Shown: positions 22,368 to 31,700 of the stretch, piece by piece
Layout of the letters: every line of letters starts with the position of its first letter
Position numbering within the stretch: position 1 is the first letter of the stretch
NCBI GenBank assembly: GCA_025355995.1
Contig: JANXYQ010000126.1
Coordinates: 1-35,670 of the forward strand
Length of the DNA: 35,670 nt
Origin: Spirochaetaceae bacterium
Lineage (GTDB): Bacteria; Spirochaetota; Spirochaetia; Treponematales; Rectinemataceae
Reading direction: 5' to 3'
The notes under the pieces: model-generated
What the model was told of the DNA's origin: nothing
What the model saw: only the letters and a program-made list of their open reading frames with translations
Database searches by the model: none
Position numbers and translations under genes: made by a program

Positions 22368-23090
22368 ATGCAGGGAAAGTACAGCGCGGCCCCTTTCTTG
22401 CGCCTCGCGGCCTTCGCGGCGGTTGCCGCGATAGCGGCAGCGCCGATCTCCGCCCTAGCCTCCTGCGCGCGCAAGACCGCCGCACCGGCGGCCCCCGGCA
22501 CCACGGCGCCCGCGGCGGCGCCAGCCAAGGCGCCCGAGCAACCGCGCGCGCAGGCCGCCCCCCAGGAGGGGGATGCTCGGTTGCAGGCGAAGGCCGCCGT
22601 ACCCGTCGTCCCTCTCGCGGCTTCGCTCCGCGCCTTCGGCTTGCGCGCAGGCGAGGCGCCGCGCATCGCCGGGGATTTCTCGCTCGGCCCCTTGCAGTCG
22701 CTCCGGCCTGCTAAGGGCGACGAGGCCGAGGCCTTCGCGGTTGCCGTGGCCTTCGCCGAGGGCATAGCCTCGGGCAAGCTCGACAAGGCCCTCCTCCTCC
22801 CGAAATCACGCGACGCGCTTTCGGTCCTCCTCGCCCTCCCCGCCCCGAGTCCCGGATCCCAGGCCGCGACACACTTCAGGCTCGGAGCCATCGAGCTGCG
22901 GGGACCGGATGCCTCCTTGCGGATCCGGCTGCCCGGCGCCGTCGGCGCCGCCCGGCGCGAGGGATTGCTCTCCCTCAGGAAAGAGGGAGAGGCCTGGTAC
23001 GTCGAGGCGCTCTCCCTCGGCCCGCCGGACTCGGCTCCTTTGGCATTCAATCCCTATTCGAGCGCCGTCGCCGCGGGGCGCGCTCCCTAG
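22368..23090 (+). CDS. Putative lipoprotein of unknown function
   Basis: About 240 residues. The N-terminus has a basic region, a hydrophobic stretch and a lipobox LASC with Cys at about 33, so the product should be lipid-anchored. A 35-residue Ala/Pro-rich linker follows (KTAAPAAPGTTAPAAAPAKA), then a globular part of about 170 residues with FRLGAIELRGPDASLRIRLP and LSLRKEGEAWYVEALSLGP; this end resembles the closing strands of small secreted NTF2- or DUF-like folds, without a firm match. The TTG start 39 bp upstream is less likely because it would spoil the signal peptide. It is the first of three closely spaced plus-strand genes. Confidence 0.75.
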   Translation: MQGKYSAAPFLRLAAFAAVAAIAAAPISALASCARKTAAPAAPGTTAPAAAPAKAPEQPRAQAAPQEGDARLQAKAAVPVVPLAASLRAFGLRAGEAPRIAGDFSLGPLQSLRPAKGDEAEAFAVAVAFAEGIASGKLDKALLLPKSRDALSVLLALPAPSPGSQAATHFRLGAIELRGPDASLRIRLPGAVGAARREGLLSLRKEGEAWYVEALSLGPPDSAPLAFNPYSSAVAAGRAP

Positions 23091-23110
23091 TCCGAGCGAA
23101 CGAGGAAAAA

Positions 23111-24361
23111 ATGGCGACTAACCTGAAGCGGATCGAGAAGGAGTTCATCCTAGGCTCTGCGAGGGACGATAAGATTCCCTTCCTGCTCATAGCCGGCTCG
23201 GGCGAGTGGCCCTGCCTCATCACGTCGATGACGGCCGACGGCATCGCCTTCTCCCACGCGATGCCCCTGCGGCTGCTAAGGCGCAGCCAGATCTACGAGT
23301 TCCGCTTCATCTACCGGGAACAGCCCATGGCATTCCGGGCGAGGATCCTCGAGGTCAAGGAATCGAGCGTCGTCACGGAGCTTCCCGAGGCGGTCTACAA
23401 GAACCTGGGCCGCCGCTACAGCCGCCGCGCGCCGCCGACCGAGCTCGGCGTGTCGTTTTCCTTCAAGGGCGACCGCTACGAGCTCTCCTTCCCGACCACG
23501 AGGGAATTCGAGCCCGTCGTCGAGCCCGAGCTCGACTCCGCCTTCGATCCCCACGACATCCGCGCCCTCGTGCGCGAGTTCAACGAGCGCGCCTCGGAAT
23601 TCGCCTCGGAACGGGCCCTGCGGATGTTCAAGGATAGGCGGCCGGAGACCCAAGAGGAACGGCTCATTGTCCGCACGGGCAAGATCTACTTCCTGCCGAC
23701 CTCCGTCGGCGGATTGCCCACGGCGGATCCCTACGTCTCCCCCAGGATAGTGACCCGCGACGTGTTCGCCGAATTCTTGCGCTATGAGGAAGTCCGGGAG
23801 GATCTCGTGGCGGACGAGGTCCTCCGCTTCGAGCGGAACAAGAAAGCCTCCGGCATACTCTCCGAGCTCATGGTGCCCCTGCTCTTCCAGGAGTACGTGA
23901 TCGGCTACGTCTACCTGGTGAATACCCAGGCGGGGAAGCCGCCCTTCGACCTGCCCGTCCTCGAGACCTTCCACCAGTTCGCGAAGGTCCTCGCCTACTC
24001 GCTGAAGGTCAACGGCTACTTCCGCAACGCGCCGAAGAAACCGCGCGATTTCGCCGCCGACGTCATCGACATAAGCGCGGGCGGCCTGCTGTTCTCGAAC
24101 TCCTCCCGCGACCTCTCCACCTCCCTCCTTCCCGGCAGCGACATGGAGCTCTCGATAAAGGCCAAGGGCAGGACCGTCAAGGCCCTCGCCTCCGTCAAGC
24201 GGGTATACAGGGACGCCTCGCGGAGCTATTTCGGCGTGGAGTACGCGGAGGTATCGCCCGAGGACTTCCGCTTCCTCTTCGAGTGCCTCTACGGCCGAGG
24301 CTTCACCGACGAGGACGCCGTGGGCATAGAGGGCCTCGGCCCCAAAGCCTCCCAGAAATAG
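23111..24361 (+). CDS. PilZ-type protein with a GAF-like insert
   Basis: The product has 416 residues. Residues ~1-95 resemble the YcgR-type N-domain found in front of PilZ (FLLIAGSGEWPCLITSM, YEFRFIYREQPMAFRARI). Then comes an Arg cluster RRYSRRAPP (about 101-109) that fits the RxxxR c-di-GMP motif. The second PilZ motif, DISAGG (320-325), comes only ~215 residues later, followed by the closing strands (KALASVKRVYRDASRSYFGV). The segment between includes LMVPLLFQEYVIGYVYLVN and PVLETFHQFAKVLAYSL, a GAF-like ending. So it looks like a split or doubled PilZ. It is 20 bp from the lipoprotein gene, with GAGGAAAAA before the ATG. Confidence 0.75.
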   Translation: MATNLKRIEKEFILGSARDDKIPFLLIAGSGEWPCLITSMTADGIAFSHAMPLRLLRRSQIYEFRFIYREQPMAFRARILEVKESSVVTELPEAVYKNLGRRYSRRAPPTELGVSFSFKGDRYELSFPTTREFEPVVEPELDSAFDPHDIRALVREFNERASEFASERALRMFKDRRPETQEERLIVRTGKIYFLPTSVGGLPTADPYVSPRIVTRDVFAEFLRYEEVREDLVADEVLRFERNKKASGILSELMVPLLFQEYVIGYVYLVNTQAGKPPFDLPVLETFHQFAKVLAYSLKVNGYFRNAPKKPRDFAADVIDISAGGLLFSNSSRDLSTSLLPGSDMELSIKAKGRTVKALASVKRVYRDASRSYFGVEYAEVSPEDFRFLFECLYGRGFTDEDAVGIEGLGPKASQK

Positions 24362-24381
24362 CCGAGAAAAGGACGGTATCC

Positions 24382-25611
24382 ATGGCCCTCATCGCCAAGC
24401 CGCTGCGCGGCCTCTTCATCGGGCTCTTCGCGGCCTTCACCCTCTTCGGCACGTCCATGACGATAGTCGGCGCGGCGCTGCCGAAGATACTGCGCGACTT
24501 CCATTGGCTCGACGGGACCGTCGGCGCCGTGATCGCATCGGCCGCGGCCGGCTACGTCCTGGCGAGCCTCGCCTCGAGCGCGGTGATGAAGCGCCTCGGG
24601 GCCAAGGCTACCCTGCTCTGCGGGTTGGCGGCCTGCGTCGCCGGCCTCGCTTTCTTCGCCTCAAGCCCCTCCTTCCTCGCGAATCTCCTCCTCAACGCCC
24701 TCATCGGCGTGGGCCAGGGACTGATCGAGCCGGTCGTAAGCTGGGCGGCGCTCAGGATGGACGACGAGGGCACGGGCAAGCCGATGAACCTCATGCACGG
24801 CGCCTTCGCCATTGGCGCGGTCGCAGGCCCCGTCGCACTGGGCCTGCTGATGACGACGGGCCTGGACTGGACGATGTTGTACAGAGCGATAGCTGCCCTC
24901 TTCGCGCTCATCGCGCTCGCGCTCGCCGCCTTGTCATTCTCGCCCCTCGGCGAGACGCACGCCGCGGCGCCGGCGAGGGCCGGCGAGCCGGGTAGCGCTC
25001 CGAGGGCCGCGTCGAAGGGAGCCGCCTATTGGCTCGGCTTCGCCTGCCTCCTCCTCTACGTCGGGACCGAGATCGGCATCTCCAACTGGATCGCGGAATA
25101 CTTCGTGCGCATCTTCGCCGCAGGCCCTGCCTTCGCCTCCCTCACCGTCTCGCTCTTCTGGATCGGCCTGCTAGCCGGGCGGCTAGGGGTTCCCGCGCTG
25201 TACAAGGGGAGGCGCCAGGAGTTCGTGCTCGTGGCGAGCTCCATCCTTCTCGTAGCCTCGACGGCCGCGCTCTGCGCGCTGGGCTTCGCGTCGGGGCCGG
25301 GAGGCGCGCTCTGGGCCCCCGCCGCCGCGACCCTCCTCGCCGGGTTGGGCTGCTCCATCATCTACCCGACGGTGATCTCGCTTGTGGGGATCTCCTGCAA
25401 GGACGCCCAGGCCGAGGCCGTGTCCCTATCGATATCGGGCGGCGGGGTCGGCCTTTTCGCCTTCCCCTTCCTTATGTCCTGGATCGCGCAGGCCTTCGGT
25501 ATCAGGGCCGGCTTCGCGAGCTACGCCCTGATCGCCGCGCTTACCGCGGCCTCCTGCGCGGTTCTGGCGAGGGCTTTCGCCAAGGAGAGGAGAGGCGAGG
25601 CCGTCCGATAG
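24382..25611 (+). CDS. Major facilitator superfamily transporter
   Basis: The product has 409 residues with about 12 hydrophobic segments in two halves around a cytoplasmic loop rich in Ala, Gly and Arg (HAAAPARAGEPGSAPRAASK). The first half has VIASAAAGYVLASLASSAVM followed by KRLGAKATLL (an MFS loop 2-3 type motif) and GVGQGLIEPVVSWAALRMD. It resembles the FucP/FGHS-like sugar transporter group (EPVV..., NLMHGAFAIGAVAGP), but the substrate cannot be read. The ATG is preceded by AAAAGGA at 9 nt. It lies 20 bp after the PilZ gene and ends a three-gene plus-strand unit. Confidence 0.88.
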   Translation: MALIAKPLRGLFIGLFAAFTLFGTSMTIVGAALPKILRDFHWLDGTVGAVIASAAAGYVLASLASSAVMKRLGAKATLLCGLAACVAGLAFFASSPSFLANLLLNALIGVGQGLIEPVVSWAALRMDDEGTGKPMNLMHGAFAIGAVAGPVALGLLMTTGLDWTMLYRAIAALFALIALALAALSFSPLGETHAAAPARAGEPGSAPRAASKGAAYWLGFACLLLYVGTEIGISNWIAEYFVRIFAAGPAFASLTVSLFWIGLLAGRLGVPALYKGRRQEFVLVASSILLVASTAALCALGFASGPGGALWAPAAATLLAGLGCSIIYPTVISLVGISCKDAQAEAVSLSISGGGVGLFAFPFLMSWIAQAFGIRAGFASYALIAALTAASCAVLARAFAKERRGEAVR

Positions 25612-25663
25612 GTTTCATTTCCATTATCGAGAGGAAAATGGATGACGGAGGTCGAGTGAATCC

Positions 25664-25706
25664 GCCGAGCTACGCCAAGCTCCGCTAGGCCTAGCCCAAT
25701 CTCGGC
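25664..25706. terminator. Cluster of inverted repeats between convergent genes, possible terminator
   Basis: The 213-bp gap between the MFS gene and the convergent kinase gene holds gccgag / ctcggc as outer arms (25664-25669 and 25701-25706), a small stem gagct / agctc (25667-25682) and the perfect 12-bp palindrome gctaggcctagc (25684-25695). A weak T-rich tract (cctttatt) follows on the plus strand. The place suits a terminator, but the classical shape is missing. Nothing else was recognised in the gap. Confidence 0.3.
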
Positions 25707-25824
25707 TCGCCTTTATTAGCGTTACTTCGCGTATGTTTGCGGTTTTCTTTCGTGCGATGGCAGCAAGGGCCTTTTGCGCGACTAGTATTTGAAGAATCGA
25801 AGGGGAGAGGCCATGAGCCCCCTC

Positions 25825-26382
25825 CTATTTCTCGCTTTCGACCTTCACTCCGCGCCTCTTCTTCGGGAAGCGCTTGAGCATGGCGACGACGTTGCGCTTG
25901 GAGTTGAATACGAAGCCGCCGTCCCAGTACTCGAGCGCCGCGAAGAGGGCGTTGCCTCCGTCGTTGTCGTCCGCGCGCTCGCCCCGGAAACTGACGTACT
26001 CGGCGAGGGCCTCGAAATCGTTGCCCTCGAGGAGGACCTGCCGCTTGCGGTTGAACTCGTTCCACTTCTCGAGGTCCTGGAAGCCGGGGCCCTCGTCCTC
26101 GACGATGAGGTGGGCGTGCTCGGGGCTGAAGTCGTACCAGACCCTCACCTTCTTCTCGGGGTCGCACTTGTTGCCGTGCTTGACCGCGTTCTTGATCACC
26201 TCGCTGATCTGCTGCTCGAGGAGGTTGATCTCCTTAATGTCCGGAGGCGCGGACTGGACGATGAGCAGGGTGAAATAGCGGATCTGCCGGAAGTCGGAGG
26301 GGAATTCCTTGTGGAGCATGCCCGTCTTCTCGAAGAGGGGGGAATTCTCGTTTACCTGGATGTCCTTGGCGGCCGGGGCCAT
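25825..26382 (-). CDS. RsbW-like anti-sigma-factor kinase (GHKL ATPase)
   Basis: RsbW-type proteins hold a target (usually a sigma factor) and phosphorylate the STAS antagonist. The product has 185 residues. The ATP-binding N box is EVIKNAVKHGNK, and the G1 box is VEDEGPGF. The following segment is longer than in Bacillus RsbW (EGNDFEALAEYVSFRGERAD), and the G2-like end reads GGNALFAALEYWDGGFVF, less canonical than GxGL. It starts 1 bp after the STAS stop, third in the module. No sigma factor gene lies nearby, so the target is encoded elsewhere or is not a sigma factor. Confidence 0.87.
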   Translation of the reverse strand: MAPAAKDIQVNENSPLFEKTGMLHKEFPSDFRQIRYFTLLIVQSAPPDIKEINLLEQQISEVIKNAVKHGNKCDPEKKVRVWYDFSPEHAHLIVEDEGPGFQDLEKWNEFNRKRQVLLEGNDFEALAEYVSFRGERADDNDGGNALFAALEYWDGGFVFNSKRNVVAMLKRFPKKRRGVKVESEK

Positions 26383-26383
26383 G

Positions 26384-26722
26384 CTACGCCTCCATCCGCT
26401 TGAGCGCGTCGTCGATCGTCGGCGTGATGGGGAAATAGCCCATGAGCTTGGTGAGCTCTATGACCTTCTTCACCGAGCCGTGGATATTCGTGATCACCAG
26501 CTTGAAGCCCATCTTCTTGATGGTCGAGCAGATGTAGATGAGGGCGCCGATACCGCTCGAGTCGATATAGTCGACGTTCTCGAGATTGATGATGAAGCGC
26601 TCGACCTTCTTTTCAAGCATCTTCATCACGAGTTCCTTGAGCTTGTACGAGTTGTACAAGTCCATCTCGCCGTTGACGTCGATGATGTAGCTCTCGCCGT
26701 TCTTGCGGATCTTTAAGTCCAT
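26384..26722 (-). CDS. STAS-domain anti-sigma-factor antagonist (RsbV/SpoIIAA-like)
   Basis: The product has 112 residues, a single STAS domain. The phosphorylation site is in DYIDSSGIGALIYI; by analogy with SpoIIAA, Ser56 (the second Ser) is the residue phosphorylated by the kinase and dephosphorylated by the PP2C protein. The Met start MDLKIRKNGESYIIDVNGEM is family-typical. It lies 19 bp after the phosphatase gene and 1 bp before the kinase gene, so all three partners are made from one message. Confidence 0.94.
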   Translation of the reverse strand: MDLKIRKNGESYIIDVNGEMDLYNSYKLKELVMKMLEKKVERFIINLENVDYIDSSGIGALIYICSTIKKMGFKLVITNIHGSVKKVIELTKLMGYFPITPTIDDALKRMEA

Positions 26723-26741
26723 TCGCTCCGCTCCTCGATGG

Positions 26742-28682
26742 TCATGCCTTGGATCTCTTCATTACCAGTACTGTCCTATCGTCGTGCGGGCGAGTCTGCC
26801 CCGCGAAGCCGAGGAGGTCTTCCTCTATCCTCGACGCGATCTGGCTCGGGCTCGAGGCCCGCGCGCGCTGGACTACGGCGCCGAGGTTCTTGCGCCCGTA
26901 TTGCTTTCCCTGCGGGTTCATCGTCTCGACGATCCCGTCGGTATAGAGCACGAGTATGTCGCCCTCGCCGAGGGCGAAGCGCGTGGAGCCGTAGACAGTG
27001 CCGCGCTCGACGCCGATGGGAACGCTCTTCGCCTCGACCGTCTCGAGGTTCCCGTCCGCCGCGCGGCAGATGAAGGCCGGCTGGTGGCCCGCATTGGCCA
27101 GCTCGACCGCACCGGATGCGGAGTCGACGGCGGCGAGGCACAGCGTCGCGTAGTGGTCGAGGTCCACCTTGCCGGTGATGCCGCGGTTGACCCACTGCAG
27201 GAGCGTGGCGGCGTCCTTGGTGGACGCGGTGATGAGCTGGAGTATGGACCGCACCATGACGAGCACGATGCTCGCGGCGACGCCCTTGCCGGCCACGTCC
27301 CCGACGGCGACGACGGCCTTGTCGCCCTTGGTGGGGATCACGTCGTAGTAGTCGGAGCAGACTCCGCGCGCCGAGCTTGCGAAGACACCGAAGGCTATCC
27401 CGCGGACCTCGGGGAGCTTCTTGGGGACGAGGTTGGCCTGGACGTCCGCGGCGATGTCCGCCTCCCGCTCGATGTCGCTGCGCTCGGCCGCCTCGAGGAA
27501 GGAGAAGGAATTGGCGACGGCGATGGAGCCGAAGTTCGCGAGGAGCTTGCAGCGGTCGAAGTCGCGCTCCGAGAAGCTTCCCTCGCCGGTCTTGACGACC
27601 GACACCGCGCCGATGATCCTGTCGCGGACGATGAGGGGCGACGCGATGAAGGCTCCGGACTTCAGCCAGGCCTCGTCGCCGTTGTCCGGCAACGGGGAAT
27701 CGGGGCCGGCTTGGGGAACGAAGACATGCTTGCCGGTCCTCGATACCTCGCCGAGGATTCCCTCGCCGAGCTTGAAGCGCGCGTGGCGGACGAAGGACAC
27801 GACGCGATCCTGGGTCTTGGGCAGGTTCTCGGGTAGCTTGAAGGGGGGCGGATAGGCGCCGCAGATGGCCCTTATCGAGACCGTCTCCTCGAATTCGTCG
27901 GCGAGGAGGAGGGCGCCGCCGTCGGCTCCCGTGCGGTCCACGACGGTGCGGATCATGTTGTCTACGACGTCCTGGAGGAAGGTCTCGCTCCGCATCGCGG
28001 TGCCGGTGGATAGGAGGAGGTCATAGAGAGAGTCTACCGACTCCTCGTAGTAGTCGACCGCGCTGACCAGTTGCCCCTGGATTATGTCGACGAAGATGAG
28101 GGCGACCGCGAAGAGGAGGCCGTAGAACGCGGGCTCGACGAGCAGGAGGAAAAGCGGCTGGCCGGTGCCGAGGAGGAAGCCGGCGACGACGTAAACGGTC
28201 GAGCCGACGGTCAGGGGCAGCCAGGTTTTTAGCGAGAGGCTGCGGGCCGTCGTGTCGGCCTGGGCCCGGAAGAGCAGGGGGAGGAGGAGGAGGCCGAGGA
28301 TCGGTACGAGGGCGGCGAGCCGGAGCAGGTCGGCGCCTAGGCCCAGGTCCAAGCCGGAGGCCTCGAGAACCAAGGCGATGAAGGCGACGAGGCCTAGGCC
28401 CTCGATTGTCCAGAAGGGCCAGCCCAGCCGGAAGGGCTTGATGCAGATGAAGAGGAGGAGGCCGAAAAAAACGAGATCGCCCGCCCCGAATAACGCCGGA
28501 TTTGGCAGGAAGGCGGAAACGACGTCGCGGAGGGCGAGAAAGCCGGAGACGAGGGCGTAGCCCGTCATCGCGCCCTCGGTATCCTTCTTTCGCAAGAAGA
28601 GGAATACCTCGATCAGGACTGCCGCGAGGACGAGCTTGGCGAGCAGAGGACCGCCCAGCACCTTGATTATGCTATCCCACAC
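26742..28682 (-). CDS. Membrane-bound GAF-PP2C (SpoIIE/RsbU-type) serine phosphatase
   Basis: The product has 646 residues. Roughly the first 205 form seven hydrophobic segments. A helical linker leads to a GAF domain (about 225-395; GADGGALLLADEF, GAFIASPLIVRDRIIGAVSV), then a second linker and the PPM phosphatase domain (about 430-646) with the metal-binding motifs VCSDYYDV, VAVGDVAGKGVAASI, LYTDGIVETMN and HDDRTVLVM. It should dephosphorylate the STAS protein in response to a membrane or small-ligand signal. The start is GTG (VWDSIIKV read as Met) with AAGAGGA about 9 nt upstream. It is the first gene of the partner-switching unit. Confidence 0.92.
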   Translation of the reverse strand: MWDSIIKVLGGPLLAKLVLAAVLIEVFLFLRKKDTEGAMTGYALVSGFLALRDVVSAFLPNPALFGAGDLVFFGLLLFICIKPFRLGWPFWTIEGLGLVAFIALVLEASGLDLGLGADLLRLAALVPILGLLLLPLLFRAQADTTARSLSLKTWLPLTVGSTVYVVAGFLLGTGQPLFLLLVEPAFYGLLFAVALIFVDIIQGQLVSAVDYYEESVDSLYDLLLSTGTAMRSETFLQDVVDNMIRTVVDRTGADGGALLLADEFEETVSIRAICGAYPPPFKLPENLPKTQDRVVSFVRHARFKLGEGILGEVSRTGKHVFVPQAGPDSPLPDNGDEAWLKSGAFIASPLIVRDRIIGAVSVVKTGEGSFSERDFDRCKLLANFGSIAVANSFSFLEAAERSDIEREADIAADVQANLVPKKLPEVRGIAFGVFASSARGVCSDYYDVIPTKGDKAVVAVGDVAGKGVAASIVLVMVRSILQLITASTKDAATLLQWVNRGITGKVDLDHYATLCLAAVDSASGAVELANAGHQPAFICRAADGNLETVEAKSVPIGVERGTVYGSTRFALGEGDILVLYTDGIVETMNPQGKQYGRKNLGAVVQRARASSPSQIASRIEEDLLGFAGQTRPHDDRTVLVMKRSKA

Positions 28683-28722
28683 CGTAGGGTTCCTCTTTTA
28701 TGTAGTGGCGGGGGCCCGTTAA

Positions 28723-28750
28723 TTGCCTGCCTGGATGGCCAGTGTAGCAT
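28723..28750 (+). promoter_or_regulatory. Possible promoter for the TPR/STAND-like gene, overlapping the opposite one
   Basis: TTGCCT (4 of 6), 16 nt, TAGCAT (4 of 6) on the plus strand. It overlaps the minus-strand -10 box, so the two would compete for polymerase. Both elements are weak matches. Confidence 0.25.
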
Positions 28751-28769
28751 TCACGATACCCGGAGTCAA
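28741..28769 (-). promoter_or_regulatory. Sigma70-like promoter of the partner-switching operon
   Basis: On the minus strand TTGACT (5 of 6), exactly 17 nt, TACACT (4 of 6). Transcription would begin near 28733, giving a leader of about 50 nt with the AAGAGGA ribosome site of the GTG-started phosphatase gene. Confidence 0.65.
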
Positions 28770-28797
28770 GTTTTTACCGCTGGACGAAAGCCGCGGA

Positions 28798-31700
28798 ATG
28801 GTGACAATTGTATCGATAGGCCTCATTTCGGAGGGGGATCCCGTGATCGGACTCTTCATGAAGATACCATTCCACTCCCAGCTCCGCGCCGCCGAGCCAC
28901 GGCTCGCGGCCGAGCTGGCGGGAGCGGTGGAGGAGGTCGTATCGGCCTTCGCCGCGACGAGGCAGGCCACGGAGGAGTCCTTCCTCCTCACCTTCGACGA
29001 GAATTCGAGGCCCTGCAGGCTTCGCGCGGCCGAAGCGGCGCGAGCCCTGGCCCAGAAACTGTCCGGAATCGGTCCGAGGCTCCACGGCTGGTCCCTCCTC
29101 CTGGACTCGGGAGCGGCGGACGCCGAGGATTCGCTGCGCGCGGTCAAGCGACTTTGGTTCGGGATCCAAGCCGACGGATTCTACATTTCCCCGCGCTCGA
29201 AATCCATTTTCGCCGATTATTTCCTCTTCGGAACCACCGGCGCCGATGCGGAGGGCAGGGGCTGCATCCCCGTCCTCGACTCGGTATACGCGCGCCCCGC
29301 CCTCCCCCCTTGCGGACCCGCCGACGAGGCGCTGGAGGAGGCCTCTTCCCAGGCCATCGACCGCCTCGTCGACGCCCTGGGGGAAATCGGTGTCGCCCAG
29401 AATTCAGACCAGGCCCTGGCCGTGCTCGGGCCGGGAAGGGGCCCTTCCCTCTGCATAGACGCGGCGCTTTCTAAGCTCTATCCCGATTCTCTCGAGCGCT
29501 TCCTGCGCCTCTCCGCCTCCGCGGTGGAGAGCGCGCCTTACGGCCCCGTCGCGAGCGCCTTCGCCGCCTTGGTCTCGCCCAAGAAGGGAGTCTCGGGCCC
29601 CGGATCCCTCCTCTCGGGCGCGGAGCGTGGCCTCCTCGAGGAACTCGCTCCCATGCTCGATTTCTTGCAGAGGTCGCCGTATCGGAGCGGGTACTCGGCG
29701 CAGATCGGGGTGCGGCTTCGCCTCTGCACCGCCGCCGCCCTGAGGTTCTACGCGAGGGAGATGCGATCGAGCGGCCTCCCCGCCTTCGTCCTGCTCGAAC
29801 GCGTAGATCGCTTCCCCGAACCGAGCCTCGAGCTGATCCTCAGCCTGGTAGCCGAGAACCTTTCCGGGGAGGGCCTCGCCATCCTCGCGGCGGGATCCGA
29901 GCTGCCGCGCTATTGGGCGGGCGCGGCCCCCCGGACATTGGAGGCCCCGGGGCCCAGTCCCTCGGCCATCGCCCAGGCCGCCCTGCGCTACGCCGAGGAG
30001 CTTCGGGCTCCCGGCGGGGCGGCGACGCTCGCCCTGGCGGCCGCCGGCGATCCCCTCCGGCTCAAGCTCGCGGTACGCCTCCTCGCCTGCGACCGAGGCT
30101 TCTCGCCCGCCGCCTCGACCGAGACCCTCGCCGCGCGGGCCCTCGAGACCTTCCCGCGCGAATTTCCGGAGCTGCTCCTCGCCCTGCGCCTGGGCGAGGA
30201 GACCCTGACGGACGAGTCGATGGAGAGTTTCCTCCGCGACATCGGCTACGTGGCGGGAGTCCGCTCGCCCGTATACGGAAGCCTCGCGGCGCTCGGCTAC
30301 ATTACGCGCGGAGAGCGTCCGCGAATAGCCGCTCCCGTCGCCGCGAGCGTTCCCGAGCAGGTACTGCCCGACGGGGGAGCCGCCTTGCGCGGCGACTTCG
30401 CGGCGCGGCTCCTCCACCTCAGGGAGCAGGGCCGCATCATCCCCTCGGGCGCCCTCTACAGGCGGATGCTCGCGGATTCCAAGGACCTCCTCCGGGGAGA
30501 GGCCGGGAGCAGCGCCCTCGCGATGGACTGTATCTCGGCCGACGCGGTCTACGGTCCCTCCGAACCGCCCGGATCCGGGGTCCTGGAGACGCCCCTCGCT
30601 CCGATGGCCGATTTCCTCCGTGCCAGCTCGATCCCCGACCGGGACAGGAGCCTCGCCGCCCTCGAGGCCCTCGAAACCTCTTCAGCAAGGCTCGGGGACG
30701 GCGGCGAGCTCGCCTCCGCGGTGACGGCCCTCGCGAGGGCGGCCTTCGACTACGCCGAGGGAAGGGCCCAGGTCGCCGCCTCCCGCGCGAAGAAATCCCT
30801 GATGCGCCTCCACGCGCTCGGCGCGAGGAAGGTCGAGGCCAAGGCGCATCGGATCCTAGGCCTCTGCTCGCTCGCCCAAGAGCAGGTTCAGGAGGGCGCC
30901 GACTACCTCGGGAACGCCTACGAAATCGCGGCGGGGATCCCCGAGCCCCTCGAATGCATATTGGCCGCGACCGCGGAAGCCGCCGCCGCCTTCGCCCTCG
31001 GCGACCTGGGGAGGGTCAGTTCGAGGGCGGACGCCGCGGCCGACTGGGCCGCCTCCTCCTTCCGCGCGGACTGGGAGTCCGCCTGCGCTTTCATCAAGGG
31101 CCGGGCCGCGCTCGAGATAGGCCGCTGCGAGGAGGCGGAGGCGAATTTCGGCCGGGTCCGCACGGTCGCGCGCGTGTATGGCCAGGCGGAAGCCTCGAGG
31201 AGGGCGGAGATATGGACGGGGCGTGCCGCCTCCTTCGCGGGCGAGTCCATGAGGGCGAGGGAGATGCTCAGGCGGTTCGGCGACGACGCCGAGGCGCTGT
31301 GGTTCCTCGCCGAGCTGGAGGCCTGGGAAGGCGCCCCGCGCGAGGCGGTAGCCCTGGCGGACGAAGCCCTCTCGATAGCGCCTCCGACAGCCTTCTTCCC
31401 CGCCGAAGCCTTCGACTGGGGCTCGGGTTTCGCATCGCTGGAGGGGCGGGCGGTCGGGTTTTTCGGGAAGCGCAGCTATCTCAGGGACCAGGTCGAGGCC
31501 TTCAGGGAATTCGCCGCGGGCATGGCCGACCCCGAGGGCTCCGGCCTCGCCTGCGCGGCCAGGCTCGCCGCCCTCGCCAGGGAGGATCGCCTCTCCGCCC
31601 TCCACCCCGCCGCCCACCTCTATCTCTTCTACCGCTACCTCATCCTCGAGCGAGTGACGCCGAGCTCGATGGACGGGGCGACAGCGCTCAGCAAGGCCTT

